Below, piece after piece: positions 17,928 through 27,992 of a stretch of DNA of 64,000 nucleotides. The DNA is from Marinagarivorans cellulosilyticus (GTDB lineage: Bacteria; Pseudomonadota; Gammaproteobacteria; Pseudomonadales; Cellvibrionaceae). The DNA is taken from positions 4,742,685 to 4,806,684 of the forward strand of contig NZ_AP023086.1 in the NCBI RefSeq assembly GCF_021655555.1. The letters are read 5' to 3'. The stretch's first letter is position 1. Each line of letters begins with the position of its first letter. The position numbers were made by a program, and so were the translations under genes. The notes under the pieces were generated by a model. It had not been told where the DNA came from, ran no database searches, and saw only the letters and a program-made list of their open reading frames with translations.

Positions 17928-18950
17928 ATGATTCAAGGAATCACCACTAAAACTTCCCGCTCCGAAAGCCTTACACGCGAGGAGCTGGAAGAGCAACTTA
18001 GGGAAGTAACGCAATTGTTTACACTTATTACTGAAAACAACCCTTTCGCCTACTTCTGGAAAGATCTCGACCTCGTTTACCGAGGCTGTAACCAGCGCTT
18101 TGCCAGCATTGCAGGCTTTAAAAGTACAGAAGAGGTTATCGGTAAAACAGACCGAGAAATGCCTTGGGGTATTGATGATGAAATCGGCGCCAGTATCTGC
18201 CGTAAAAGCGATATGGATGTTATTAACACAGGCAAAGAAGCCATGCGCCTGCTCGAACAAATTAACGAGGATACCCGCGAGGTTTGCTGGTCAGAAGCAA
18301 GCAAAGTCCCTATCCGCGACCCTAAAGGTAAAATTATTGGTGTGCTAGGCGTAATGCAAGATGTGAGCGCGCGTAAAGTAGCGGAAATTCGCCTAGAAGA
18401 AGCCAACAAAAAGTTAGAAGAACTCGTGCGTCTAGACCCACTTACGCATGTTTCTAACCGGCGCCACTTTACCGAAATTTGCGAATTAGAATGGTCCCGC
18501 GCTAGCCAAAACCACAGTTCTGTAGCGGTCATTTTGTTCGATGTCGACAATTTTAAACACTTCAACGATAGCTTTGGCCATCAGGCTGGCGATGATTGTT
18601 TAGAAAAGGTCGCGCAATCGGCCAGCGCGACCCTAGACAGGCCCAGCGATTTTATTGCCCGCTTTGGTGGTGAAGAATTTATTGTATTGCTGCCTGTAAC
18701 CTCGATTGAAAGCGCCATGCAACTGGCCGATGAAATTCGCCAGAACATTGCAAGCATTACACTTAATTTCGACGGCACACCCACCCACGTCACCATTAGT
18801 GCTGGCGTTGCCTGTACTAATGATTGTGCCAATAGTAGCTCGGTACAGTTAATTAGCCGCGCCGATAAAGCCTTGTACCAAGCCAAACACCAAGGCAAAA
18901 ACTGCGTTGTCGCTGCGCCAGCCACAAACCGTGAAGCTACGCCTGCCTAG
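17928..18950 (+). CDS. PAS-GGDEF diguanylate cyclase
   Basis: A 340-residue soluble protein starting ATG 17928 after AGAGG. An N-terminal helical segment (LTREELEEQLREVTQLF) leads into a PAS domain (about 35-150; NNPFAYFWKDLDLVYRGCNQ, ending in the PAC-like VLGVMQDVSARK). A coiled linker and a GGDEF domain follow (about 170-335; DPLTHVSNRRHF, FDVDNFKHFNDSFGH, ARFGGEEF). RPSD five residues before GGEEF forms the RxxD inhibitory site. It makes c-di-GMP, sensing an unknown signal through PAS. Monocistronic. Confidence 0.9.
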   Translation: MIQGITTKTSRSESLTREELEEQLREVTQLFTLITENNPFAYFWKDLDLVYRGCNQRFASIAGFKSTEEVIGKTDREMPWGIDDEIGASICRKSDMDVINTGKEAMRLLEQINEDTREVCWSEASKVPIRDPKGKIIGVLGVMQDVSARKVAEIRLEEANKKLEELVRLDPLTHVSNRRHFTEICELEWSRASQNHSSVAVILFDVDNFKHFNDSFGHQAGDDCLEKVAQSASATLDRPSDFIARFGGEEFIVLLPVTSIESAMQLADEIRQNIASITLNFDGTPTHVTISAGVACTNDCANSSSVQLISRADKALYQAKHQGKNCVVAAPATNREATPA

Positions 18951-19219
18951 CTTTGCAGCGCTAAAGGGTTTTACAACGCTTTAAGCGTATCGTTTTCGGC
19001 CGCCAATCGCTTTGCCCCACTCCCCCAGAATGCACAATCTGCTACAATCGCACCTAAATCAAAAAGTTTTGATATAGGTTGTTTTTTAACCACCAGATCA
19101 AGCTTACATTGGTACACACTGGCGCGGCTTTAGGCGCGCCTGCAATTGCTATATCTAGTGAATGGCGCCAATACCCTCGGCAGCCAAACTAGGCTTTTAC
19201 GTTTCCAAATAGGTATTTC

Positions 19220-22200
19220 ATGTCTTCTTCGCATGCCGAGCGCACCTCTCTTATCCAGCAAGCCCTTAAAGAGCGCATCCTTATTTTAGATGGCGCCATG
19301 GGCACAATGATCCAAGGTTACAAGCTTAAAGAAGAGGATTACCGCGGCGAGCGCTTTGCCGATTACCACCGCGATATTGCCGGTAATAACGACTTACTAA
19401 CCCTAACCCAACCGCAAATTATTAAAGATATTTACCACGCCTACTTCGATGTAGGCGTGGATATTGTCGAAACCAATACGTTTAACAGTACCGAAGTTTC
19501 GCAAGCCGACTACGAAATGGAATCGTTGGTGTACGAGCTAAATCGAGAAAGCGCTCGCCTAGCGCGCGAAGTGGCGGATGAATTTACCGCCAAGCAGCCC
19601 AACAAACCGCGCTTTGTTACTGGCGTGCTTGGGCCAACCAGCCGCACTTGCTCTATTTCACCCGATGTTAACGACCCTGGTGCACGCAACGTTACCTTTG
19701 ACGAACTTGTCGATAACTATACGCTGGCCACTAAAGGGCTTATCGATGGCGGCGCCGATATGCTGCTGATCGAAACTATTTTCGATACCTTAAATGCCAA
19801 AGCTGCGGTATTTGCCGTGCAAACCTATTTTGAAACCATCGGTTATGAAATCCCCATTATGATTTCAGGCACTATTACCGATGCCTCCGGCCGAACTTTA
19901 TCAGGCCAAACCACCGAAGCCTTTTACAACTCGCTCGCCCACGCCAAACCTATTTCTATTGGCTTGAACTGTGCGTTAGGCGCAACAGAATTACGCCCTT
20001 ACGTGCAAGAACTTTCGCGCATTGCGAATACTCACGTTTCGGCCCACCCCAATGCTGGCTTGCCAAACGAATTTGGCGAATACGATCAAACCCCACGCGA
20101 AATGGCTGCCATTGTTGAAGAGTTCGCAACCAGTGGTTTTGTGAATATTATTGGCGGCTGTTGTGGTACATCGCCAGAGCACATTCGCGCGATTGCCGAA
20201 GCCGTTGAGGGGCTAGCCCCGCGTGTAATTCCAGACATCGAACCCGCCTGCCGACTAGCCGGCTTAGAGCCTTTTAATATCACCAAAGATTCACTCTTTG
20301 TAAACGTAGGCGAGCGCTGCAATGTCACCGGTTCCGCGCGCTTTAAGCGTTTAATTATCGACGAGGATTACACCACGGCTCTAGAAGTCGCCTTGGTGCA
20401 AGTAGAAGACGGCGCGCAAATTATCGACATAAACATGGACGAAGGCATGCTCGACGCCCATGCTGCCATTAAACGGTTTTTAAACCTGATTGCTGGCGAA
20501 CCCGATATTGCCCGCGTGCCGATTATGGTGGATTCCTCTAAATGGGATGTCATCGAAGAAGGCTTAAAATGCATTCAAGGCAAACCCGTTGTTAACTCTA
20601 TTAGCTTAAAAGAAGGCGAAACCGAGTTTTTAGAAAAAGCCAAGCTGTGCCAAAAGTACGGTGCCGCCGTTATTGTTATGGCCTTTGATGAGGAAGGCCA
20701 AGCCGATACCGCAGCGCGCAAAAAAGAAATTTGCGCACGCAGCTATCACACATTGGTCGATAACGGCTTCCCTGCAGAAGACATTATTTTCGACCCCAAC
20801 ATTTTTGCTATTGCCACCGGCATAGAAGAACACAACAACTACGCCGTAGATTTTATTGAAGCGACCCAATGGATTCGCGAAAACCTGCCCTACGCAGGGG
20901 TTTCTGGCGGCGTGAGTAACGTATCGTTTTCGTTCCGCGGTAATAACCCCGTGCGCGAAGCCATTCACTCGGTCTTTTTATACCACGCCATTAAAGCCGG
21001 TATGAATATGGGCATTGTGAATGCCGGCCAGCTCGCCATTTATGATGACCTACCTGAAGAGCTGCGCGAAGCGGTTGAAGATGCCGTTAATAACCGCACC
21101 GATGCCGCCACCGAAAACATGCTAGACATCGCCGAAAAATACCGTGGTGATGGCCAAGCTGCCGCTAAAAAAGAAGATTTAGAATGGCGTAAAAACCCCG
21201 TTAAAAAACGCTTGGAATACGCACTAGTCAAAGGTATTACCGCCTTTATTGAAGAGGATACCGAGCTCGCCCGCCAAGAAAGTACCCGCCCGCTCGATGT
21301 TATTGAAGGGCCACTCATGGACGGCATGAATGTAGTGGGCGACTTGTTTGGTGAAGGCAAAATGTTTTTGCCGCAAGTGGTTAAATCGGCCCGCGTAATG
21401 AAACAGGCAGTAGCTTATTTACAACCTTTTATCGAAGCAGAAAAAACCGAAGGCAGTAAGCCAAACGGTAAAATATTAATGGCTACTGTTAAAGGCGATG
21501 TTCACGATATTGGCAAAAATATCGTGGGCGTTGTGCTGCAATGTAACAACTTCGAAATTGTCGACCTAGGCGTAATGGTGCCTTGCGAAAAAATTCTTGA
21601 TGTAGCGGTTAAAGAAAACTGCGACATTATTGGCTTGTCTGGCCTTATTACACCATCACTGGACGAAATGGTTTACGTCGCCAAAGAAATGGAAGCACGC
21701 GGCATTAACAAGCCATTAATGATCGGTGGCGCCACCACATCCAAAGCCCATACAGCGGTAAAAATCGACCCCGTATTCGATTTAAACCAAGTCGTTTACG
21801 TCGCCGATGCCTCACGCGCGGTAGGCGTAGCCAGCACGTTATTGTCGGACGAAAACCGGCCGAAATTTGTTGAAGATATCCAAAGCGAATATGTAAAAGT
21901 ACGCGAGCGCACAGCGAACCGTCGCGCAAGGCCACTCATTAATTACCCACAAGCTTGCCGCCAAAAATTCCAAGCTGATTGGGATAACTACCAACCGCCA
22001 GCGCCTAGCTTTTTGGGTACGCGCACCCTCACAGATTACCCGCTAGAAACCTTAGTGCCCTATATCGACTGGACGCCCTTTTTTATGACTTGGGATTTGG
22101 CCGGAAAATACCCCAATATTCTCACCGATAAAGTCGTAGGCGAAGCCGCAACCAACCTTTTTAACGATGCCAAAGCACTACTTAAAACATTGGTCGAGAA

Positions 22201-22909
22201 AAAACTGTTAAAAGCGAGCGGCATTTTTGGTTTTTGGAAAGCCAATAGCACAGAGCACGACAGCGTTATTATTAAAGACCAAAACGACCACGAAATTTCG
22301 CGCCTGCACCACTTGCGCCAACAGCAAGATAAAAACGCCGCTACCGATACTTTGTATTCGCTTGCCGACTTTGTTGCACCGGTTGAAACAGGCCTAGACG
22401 ATTATATGGGTGGCTTTGTGGTTACCGCCGGTATCGGCGCAGAAGAGCTGGCCAAAGAATACGAAGCCAAGGGTGACGATTACAATGCCATTATGGTTAA
22501 AGCCCTTGCCGACCGCCTTGCCGAGGCCTTTGCCGAGCATTTACACGAAGTGGTTCGAAAGGAACATTGGGGTTACGCTAAAGATGAACAGTTAGATAAT
22601 GATGCGCTCATCAAAGAAAAATACACTGGCATACGCCCAGCCCCAGGCTACCCAGCCTGCCCCGACCACACTGAAAAAACGCAGCTTTTTAGCCTGTTAA
22701 ATGCAACAGCAGAAACCGGCGTTACCCTCACAGAACACTTTGCCATGTTCCCTGCTGCGGCGGTATCGGGTTGGTATTTCGCCCACCCAGACTCAAAGTA
22801 TTTTGGTGTGGGTAAAATCGGACGAGACCAAGTAGAAGACATAGCCAAACGCAAAGGTTGGGATATGAAAACCGCAGAGCGCTGGTTACAGCCTAATTTG
22901 GGGTATTAA
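19220..22909 (+). CDS. metH: Cobalamin-dependent methionine synthase MetH
   Basis: A full-length 1229-residue enzyme with four modules. The homocysteine-binding domain (about 1-335) carries zinc ligands in GLNCALG and IGGCCGTSPEH. The methyltetrahydrofolate pterin domain spans about 350-640 (NVGERCNVTGS). The B12 cap and binding domains span about 655-900, with the cobalamin ligand motif DVHDIGKN. The AdoMet reactivation domain spans about 910-1229 and includes RPAPGYPACPDH. It transfers a methyl group from methyl-THF to homocysteine. A ribosome-binding AGG lies six bases upstream. The 270-bp upstream region shows no cobalamin or SAH riboswitch that I can recognise. Confidence 0.97.
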   Translation: MSSSHAERTSLIQQALKERILILDGAMGTMIQGYKLKEEDYRGERFADYHRDIAGNNDLLTLTQPQIIKDIYHAYFDVGVDIVETNTFNSTEVSQADYEMESLVYELNRESARLAREVADEFTAKQPNKPRFVTGVLGPTSRTCSISPDVNDPGARNVTFDELVDNYTLATKGLIDGGADMLLIETIFDTLNAKAAVFAVQTYFETIGYEIPIMISGTITDASGRTLSGQTTEAFYNSLAHAKPISIGLNCALGATELRPYVQELSRIANTHVSAHPNAGLPNEFGEYDQTPREMAAIVEEFATSGFVNIIGGCCGTSPEHIRAIAEAVEGLAPRVIPDIEPACRLAGLEPFNITKDSLFVNVGERCNVTGSARFKRLIIDEDYTTALEVALVQVEDGAQIIDINMDEGMLDAHAAIKRFLNLIAGEPDIARVPIMVDSSKWDVIEEGLKCIQGKPVVNSISLKEGETEFLEKAKLCQKYGAAVIVMAFDEEGQADTAARKKEICARSYHTLVDNGFPAEDIIFDPNIFAIATGIEEHNNYAVDFIEATQWIRENLPYAGVSGGVSNVSFSFRGNNPVREAIHSVFLYHAIKAGMNMGIVNAGQLAIYDDLPEELREAVEDAVNNRTDAATENMLDIAEKYRGDGQAAAKKEDLEWRKNPVKKRLEYALVKGITAFIEEDTELARQESTRPLDVIEGPLMDGMNVVGDLFGEGKMFLPQVVKSARVMKQAVAYLQPFIEAEKTEGSKPNGKILMATVKGDVHDIGKNIVGVVLQCNNFEIVDLGVMVPCEKILDVAVKENCDIIGLSGLITPSLDEMVYVAKEMEARGINKPLMIGGATTSKAHTAVKIDPVFDLNQVVYVADASRAVGVASTLLSDENRPKFVEDIQSEYVKVRERTANRRARPLINYPQACRQKFQADWDNYQPPAPSFLGTRTLTDYPLETLVPYIDWTPFFMTWDLAGKYPNILTDKVVGEAATNLFNDAKALLKTLVEKKLLKASGIFGFWKANSTEHDSVIIKDQNDHEISRLHHLRQQQDKNAATDTLYSLADFVAPVETGLDDYMGGFVVTAGIGAEELAKEYEAKGDDYNAIMVKALADRLAEAFAEHLHEVVRKEHWGYAKDEQLDNDALIKEKYTGIRPAPGYPACPDHTEKTQLFSLLNATAETGVTLTEHFAMFPAAAVSGWYFAHPDSKYFGVGKIGRDQVEDIAKRKGWDMKTAERWLQPNLGY

Positions 22910-22918
22910 TATACCGTA

Positions 22919-22964
22919 AGTGAAACTTATGCCGCCTGGCAATGCTAGCGTGGCATAAGTCACT
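22919..22964 (+). terminator. Hairpin downstream of metH
   Basis: AGTGA..CTTATGCC (22919-22933) pairs with GGCATAAGTCACT (22952-22964) with two unpaired A residues. It sits between the convergent metH and the minus-strand gene at 22970. There is no long U tract, so termination strength is unclear. Confidence 0.5.
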
Positions 22965-22969
22965 CGTTA

Positions 22970-23530
22970 TCATTCCTGTTTTACTGAATCCGCTCTTAAA
23001 TAGACCTGCAGGTAAACTAACGGCTCTGGCAATCGAGGACTTGACACCTTGACTGCCATCGTTAATTCATCACCATCGTGCGACAAAGAAAACGTGATTT
23101 TTTTTTGGCCGTCCTCGCCCTGAAAAGTTTCCACCAACTTCCCAGATACAAACTGATGACTTACTTGAAGTTTCTCACCATCTTCACGCTGCCATGGCAC
23201 CGATCTGCCATCGATAGGCGCCTCGACCGGCTTAGCCCCGTTGGAGCCATAAGTAATACTGGCAACCGATGCACCTAACGCAATCACGAGCTTGTGATGC
23301 ATTGTGTTGGTTTTAAGGAGCCGCTTTCTAGCAAGAGGCCTAATAAAGAAAGACGTATGGGAAACACAGTTTTCCACTGCTGTAGAAATGTCTGCACTGC
23401 TATTTTTATCAAGGAGCCATTGGCCAGAAAAACCTGACGCAGGCGCCTCCAACGCAAAAGCATGCATTGTTAAAAAAAGAAAGAGTACACCGCAGCAACC
23501 TTTAAATATTACCCTCTCCTTCAAATACAT
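22970..23530 (-). CDS. Hypothetical secreted protein
   Basis: About 186 residues from the ATG at 23530. The N-terminus has a basic region and hydrophobic core (GCCGVLFLFLTMHAFA) consistent with a signal peptide, then FSGQWLLDKNSSAD, a segment common in small secreted beta-rich proteins. The C-terminal half alternates strands (LVETFQGEDGQKKITFSLS). I recognise no named family. A strong AAGGAGAGG lies inside the 5' end of the frame but no ATG, GTG or TTG follows it in frame at a useful distance, so the true start is uncertain. Convergent with metH. Confidence 0.6.
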   Translation of the reverse strand: MYLKERVIFKGCCGVLFLFLTMHAFALEAPASGFSGQWLLDKNSSADISTAVENCVSHTSFFIRPLARKRLLKTNTMHHKLVIALGASVASITYGSNGAKPVEAPIDGRSVPWQREDGEKLQVSHQFVSGKLVETFQGEDGQKKITFSLSHDGDELTMAVKVSSPRLPEPLVYLQVYLRADSVKQE

Positions 23531-23582
23531 TTGCAAGTTGCTTTTTGGTTTTGCCTTGACTTTGTGCTGCTAACCAACGCCA

Positions 23583-25475
23583 TTAATGGTCCAATACATC
23601 TGCCGAGTTTTTTACACAATTTCGGCCGCTATTTTTTGCCCGGTAAAGAGCCATATCAGCCGAATCTAAATACCCTAGCGGCGCTTCTCCAGACCTAGGG
23701 ACAGAAGCCGAAACACCAAGGCTTACGGTGATAACTAAGGGGCCAACACTGGTAAATATTGGCTCAGACGCCACACAAATGCGAATGCGCTCGGCAATAT
23801 CTAAGGCATCGTCCATCGTGGTCTCTGGCAATATGATGCAGAACTCCTCGCCACCATAGCGTGCGATGATATCGCCAGGTAAACACACATGCTGCTGCAA
23901 CCGTTTAGTCACCATTTTAAGACACTCATCGCCTACTAAATGTCCATGGGTATCATTGATAGCTTTGAAGTGATCCACATCGATCAATAAAACAGCCATG
24001 TTGTGTTTGCGACGCAATGAAGACAAGAATATTTTTTCTAATGCGCCATCAAGAAAGCGACGATTATATATACCCAATAGCTGGTCGGTGTCGCTCAACT
24101 CTTTTAACTTTTGATTAGCGACTTCTAAATCTTGGGTGCGTTGTTCTACTCGTCGCTCAAGCGTTTCGTTGGCTTTCTTTTGAATTAATAAGGCTTCTCG
24201 TTCGGCTTCAAGGCGCAAAGCCCGTTCCTTATTAAAGCGGTCGGCCAATGCAAGTGAAAATAGCAGCACATCCAATAAAGAACCAATTTGAATGGCAAAC
24301 CTAGTCCATAAATTTAACGGTAAAAAGTGAAATTTATTTAATGCCATCACAACGCCACCAGCTAAGAATACAGACCAAGCCAACATATAATAACGGGCCG
24401 ATGTATTACCTTGTAACCAAGAAGCTATTGCGCATAAAAACCCCCAAAAACAAGACACCACCGCAACAGGAATAATCACACGAATAGCCACATCATAAGG
24501 AACATATAATATAAATGCACCCACTAGCGAAACTAAAAGAATACCGGCTATTTGTGCAAATCGAAGAAAAGGCGATATAGCATAAACATTAAGAAAGCTG
24601 CCGGTAAATATCCACGAGGAAATTAAAATAAAAGCAAGAAAAATAAGAGCCGACTTATCATTCCAAGCAATAGCTTCAGGCCATAAATATTGATAGCCCC
24701 AACCGTGCAAACAAAACACAAAAAACATTACACTAAAAATGTTTGCGACATAATAAAGGTAGTCACGGCTGCGCAACACCAGAAACATCAAAAAATTATA
24801 TAAGGCAATAATTAGCAAGCCACCAACCCATATACCCTCCAATAAAGTATGCGCAACATCAATTTCTCGAAACATCGAATCTGATGCTAACATCATCGGC
24901 AGCTGAACAGAGCTACTGGTTTTCAGTCGAATATAAAAAGTGGCTTGCTCGAACTTTTTCAGCTTTAAAGGAACAACAAAATGGCGGTGATTTACCGGTC
25001 TATGTCCAAAAGGCAGCTGATCGCCCATAAAATATTCTTTTACATCGCCATCCGGTGAAACAACATACACATCAATATTATCAAGAACAGCATAAGCAAT
25101 TTCTAGCAGCCATGAACTTTTATACTGCGTATTGACGACAGTAAAACGTAACCACCAAGAAGATTTGTTATACCCCTGATTAAAAACACCCTCAGTATTA
25201 ATTTTCCAACCCAAAGAAGGTTTTTGCACATCAGCGAATGTCAGCACGCCTTCGGGGTCTTCGATAAAAGAAACCCCTGGGCCGACAGCCGTTTTTTCAG
25301 TCGAGTCTGTTTTAATTAGTGCAACCGTATCGCCCCACGCAGGCAACGCAAAAGCAAGAAAAGCCAACAAAAAGGCAGCAGCATAAGGCTTCAAACCACT
25401 CGACAATGAGCGAGACGCACAAAAAAAGTCATATACTATGATTAACAGCTTAGCATTAAGGCAACGAAACACCAT
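23583..25475 (-). CDS. 7TMR-DISM membrane receptor with GGDEF domain
   Basis: About 630 residues from ATG 25475; a GTG at 25490 is also possible. A signal sequence is followed by a periplasmic 7TMR-DISMED2 sensor (about 45-190; YNKSSWWLRFTVVN, WLLEIAYAVLDNIDVYVV), seven transmembrane helices (about 200-410), a coiled coil (EALLIQKKANETLERRVEQR) and a GGDEF domain (about 465-630; DQLLGIYNRRFLDG, IDVDHFKAINDTHGH, ARYGGEEF). The residue at the usual inhibitory-site Arg is Leu (LPGD), so feedback by c-di-GMP is probably lost. DISM sensors are thought to bind carbohydrate-like ligands, which would fit this organism. Isolated gene. Confidence 0.9.
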   Translation of the reverse strand: MVFRCLNAKLLIIVYDFFCASRSLSSGLKPYAAAFLLAFLAFALPAWGDTVALIKTDSTEKTAVGPGVSFIEDPEGVLTFADVQKPSLGWKINTEGVFNQGYNKSSWWLRFTVVNTQYKSSWLLEIAYAVLDNIDVYVVSPDGDVKEYFMGDQLPFGHRPVNHRHFVVPLKLKKFEQATFYIRLKTSSSVQLPMMLASDSMFREIDVAHTLLEGIWVGGLLIIALYNFLMFLVLRSRDYLYYVANIFSVMFFVFCLHGWGYQYLWPEAIAWNDKSALIFLAFILISSWIFTGSFLNVYAISPFLRFAQIAGILLVSLVGAFILYVPYDVAIRVIIPVAVVSCFWGFLCAIASWLQGNTSARYYMLAWSVFLAGGVVMALNKFHFLPLNLWTRFAIQIGSLLDVLLFSLALADRFNKERALRLEAEREALLIQKKANETLERRVEQRTQDLEVANQKLKELSDTDQLLGIYNRRFLDGALEKIFLSSLRRKHNMAVLLIDVDHFKAINDTHGHLVGDECLKMVTKRLQQHVCLPGDIIARYGGEEFCIILPETTMDDALDIAERIRICVASEPIFTSVGPLVITVSLGVSASVPRSGEAPLGYLDSADMALYRAKNSGRNCVKNSADVLDH

Positions 25476-25677
25476 ATTCAACCCGACCACCTAATTCCCA
25501 TAAAAGTATAGATGAATATCAGCAGTAGACTAATGGATAAGGCGTAGGCAAATACCAGCGAACATTGCGATATGTGAGGTGCACTACAATATGGGGACAA
25601 ACATTTGACGCTTTGGTATTGCAATGGCTTAGACAATAAAGATATTAAATAATATTGACGGTGCGCAAGCTAGGTAT

Positions 25678-26709
25678 TTATGCACCCAATATTTGCGGCT
25701 CTCGCTCTAGCTGCACATCAAAACGCTGCCGCACAGTCGCAGCGATTTCTTCACTCGCATTGATAACGGCACTTAGCTCAAGTCTTTTAGGGTTAGTTAA
25801 AACCAGCGCCTGCTTGGCATGAACAACAAGACCGTGAACTTGGCAACCTTTTAAACCGCACTGGTCAATTAACCAAGCCGCAGGGATTTTGGCACAACCG
25901 TTAGGCTGAGGATAAAAGGGAATACTAGGAGATTTTTTTTGCAACCGGGTTAATTGCGATAAAGAAACTACCGGGTTTTTAAAAAAACTGCCGCTATTGG
26001 GAATAGCGCCAGGGTTAGGTAGCTTAGCGTTACGCTGCTTGCAAACGGCATCAAAAACAGCTTTTGGTGTAACTGGCCCTGCACTATTCGCAAAGTACTC
26101 GGCTAAGGGTTTGTAGTGGATTACTGGCGAAGGCTCCAAGCTAAGCTTTAATGTTACCGCAGTAATAATGGCCTGCCCTTTTAAACGCTGTTTAAAAACA
26201 CTCTCCCTGTAACCTAATTCACACGCTTCAGCGCTAAAGGTTTTAAAGCTATGAGTTTGTAAATCAAACCATTTTACTGAATCCAGTACGTCACTTAACT
26301 CTACACCGTAAGCACCAATATTTTGAATTGGCGCAGCACCAACACAACCAGGAATAAGCGCAAGATTCTCTATACCGTAATAACCTTGCCCCAGTGTCCA
26401 CTCAACAAGCTGATGCCAATTTTCACCAGCGCCTACCGTTAACAAAACCTGCCCTTTTTTGTGCTGAATATCGCTGAATATGCCTTTTATTAAAGGGCGC
26501 AGCACTAAACCTTGTATAAGCGGGGGGCACAAGACATTACTGCCGCCACCCAGAACATGTAAAGACAAGTGTTGAGCTTGTGCAGCCTTAATAGCCGAGA
26601 CTAAGGCATCTTCAGCCGAGACCTCTGCATAATGCTCAGCAACACAGGGCATAGCCATTGTATTTAAATGGCTAATATCTAAATGACTTTGCCAGTCGGT
26701 TATAGGCAT
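25678..26709 (-). CDS. murB: UDP-N-acetylenolpyruvoylglucosamine reductase MurB
   Basis: A 343-residue flavoenzyme of the E. coli-like type I class. The FAD-binding region includes HVLGGGSNVL and LALIPGCVGAAPIQNIGAYGVE. The catalytic Ser region is GSFFKNPVV, and the C-terminal extension with CAKIPAAWLIDQCGLKG is typical. It completes UDP-MurNAc synthesis in the cytosol. Last gene of the exbB-exbD-lpxK-kdsB-ptp-murB run, as in pseudomonads; rne is not adjacent here. Confidence 0.96.
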   Translation of the reverse strand: MPITDWQSHLDISHLNTMAMPCVAEHYAEVSAEDALVSAIKAAQAQHLSLHVLGGGSNVLCPPLIQGLVLRPLIKGIFSDIQHKKGQVLLTVGAGENWHQLVEWTLGQGYYGIENLALIPGCVGAAPIQNIGAYGVELSDVLDSVKWFDLQTHSFKTFSAEACELGYRESVFKQRLKGQAIITAVTLKLSLEPSPVIHYKPLAEYFANSAGPVTPKAVFDAVCKQRNAKLPNPGAIPNSGSFFKNPVVSLSQLTRLQKKSPSIPFYPQPNGCAKIPAAWLIDQCGLKGCQVHGLVVHAKQALVLTNPKRLELSAVINASEEIAATVRQRFDVQLEREPQILGA

Positions 26710-26739
26710 ACGTAAAATGAGCTTTGCATATAAAGAGGT

Positions 26740-27213
26740 TTACATTTTCTTTTGCAATAAAAATTCAAGCAAACCTTCGCTAGCATCTTCGACTAAATCC
26801 AGCACATGCTCAAAACCAGCATCGCCACCATGGTAGGGGTCGGGCACTTCAGATTCTGCTGCCTTAGCAAAGTCTAAAAACAGCCCTAAATGGCCAGTAA
26901 AATGGCTTGGGCATAACTCGCGCAAGTCTTGCAGGTTGCTATTATCCATCGCCAAAATAACATCGAATTCGTCAAAATCTTCAACAATAGCTTGCCGCGC
27001 CCGCAAGTGCTTTATTTCAAAACCACGCTTACGCGCAAATGCCATACTGCGGCTATCTGGTGGATTGCCAGTATGCCAAGCAGCCGTACCGGCAGAATCT
27101 ACAACAATTCGATCACTTAACCCACGCGTTTTAACTAATGCTTCGAAAATTCCATGCGCCGTTGGCGACCTGCAAATATTGCCCAAACACACAAAAAGTA
27201 CTTTAATTGCCAT
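26740..27213 (-). CDS. Low-molecular-weight protein-tyrosine phosphatase
   Basis: A 157-residue enzyme with the P-loop CLGNICRSPTA (CX5R) at residues 9-19 and the general-acid motif DPYHGG near residue 125. This is a complete LMW-PTP. Its position between kdsB and murB matches the pseudomonad cluster. Substrates are unknown; in other bacteria such enzymes regulate tyrosine kinases of polysaccharide export. Confidence 0.93.
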   Translation of the reverse strand: MAIKVLFVCLGNICRSPTAHGIFEALVKTRGLSDRIVVDSAGTAAWHTGNPPDSRSMAFARKRGFEIKHLRARQAIVEDFDEFDVILAMDNSNLQDLRELCPSHFTGHLGLFLDFAKAAESEVPDPYHGGDAGFEHVLDLVEDASEGLLEFLLQKKM

Positions 27214-27226
27214 AGTTTTATCTCTT

Positions 27227-27982
27227 CTATTTGGGCTCTAGCAAAGCTTTTATTCGCTTTACGTCTTCATCTGTATCGACCCCTGCCGGCACCTCTTGGC
27301 AAGCTAGTTCAACATGTATGCGCTGGCCGTTCGCCAAAATACGTAATTGCTCAAGCTTTTCTATGCCTTCTAGTGTGGCCATGGGCCATTGCACAAATTG
27401 ATGCAACAAACCTACTTTATAACCATAAATGCCAATATGGCGCATAGCACCAGCGGCAGTGATATCGGCTTGCTGCTGAAAACTATCGCGGTGCCAGGGG
27501 ATGGGCGCGCGTGAAAAATACAATGCTAACCCTTGCTGGTCGGCCACTACCTTGACGGCATTAGGGTCGAACATTTGCGCTTCACTTTGTACTGGCCACG
27601 CCAAAGTCGATGCACTGGCCGTTGTATTTTGCGCTAAATTATTAGCCACCTGGTCAATAACCGCCGGCGGGATTAAAGGCTCGTCCCCTTGCACATTGAC
27701 AATAATTTGGTCGTCAGCCCAACCATAATATTGCGCTACCTCTTGTAACCGATCGGTGCCCGATTCATGGTCAGCGCGGGTCATACACACATTGCCACCA
27801 AAAGCTTGAACCGCCGCCTCAATACCAACATCATCGGTGGCGATAACAACTTTTTGGGCACCGCTTGCGCAAGCCGCACGGTAAACATGCTCGATCATAG
27901 GCTTGCCAGCAAATTCAATTAACGGTTTGCCTTTTAATCGGGTTGACGCATAGCGGGCGGGAATAACAACGATAAAACTCAC
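27227..27982 (-). CDS. kdsB: CMP-KDO synthetase KdsB
   Basis: A 251-residue 3-deoxy-manno-octulosonate cytidylyltransferase. Family motifs are IPARYASTRLKGKPL, VVIATDDVGIEAA, NVQGDEPLIPP and RHIGIYGYKVGLL. It activates KDO for lipid A core assembly. The start appears to be GTG with GGAG upstream. It lies 10 nt after lpxK, so the two lipid A genes are co-transcribed. Confidence 0.96.
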   Translation of the reverse strand: MSFIVVIPARYASTRLKGKPLIEFAGKPMIEHVYRAACASGAQKVVIATDDVGIEAAVQAFGGNVCMTRADHESGTDRLQEVAQYYGWADDQIIVNVQGDEPLIPPAVIDQVANNLAQNTTASASTLAWPVQSEAQMFDPNAVKVVADQQGLALYFSRAPIPWHRDSFQQQADITAAGAMRHIGIYGYKVGLLHQFVQWPMATLEGIEKLEQLRILANGQRIHVELACQEVPAGVDTDEDVKRIKALLEPK

Positions 27983-27992
27983 AATAGCTCCG

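Noticed and set aside
17808..18260. 150-codon minus-strand frame overlapping the PAS-GGDEF gene
   Set aside because: Antisense shadow of a clear PAS domain.
18951..19219. Possible cobalamin or SAH riboswitch before metH
   Set aside because: No B12 box or SAH-aptamer core could be read; only scattered short stems.
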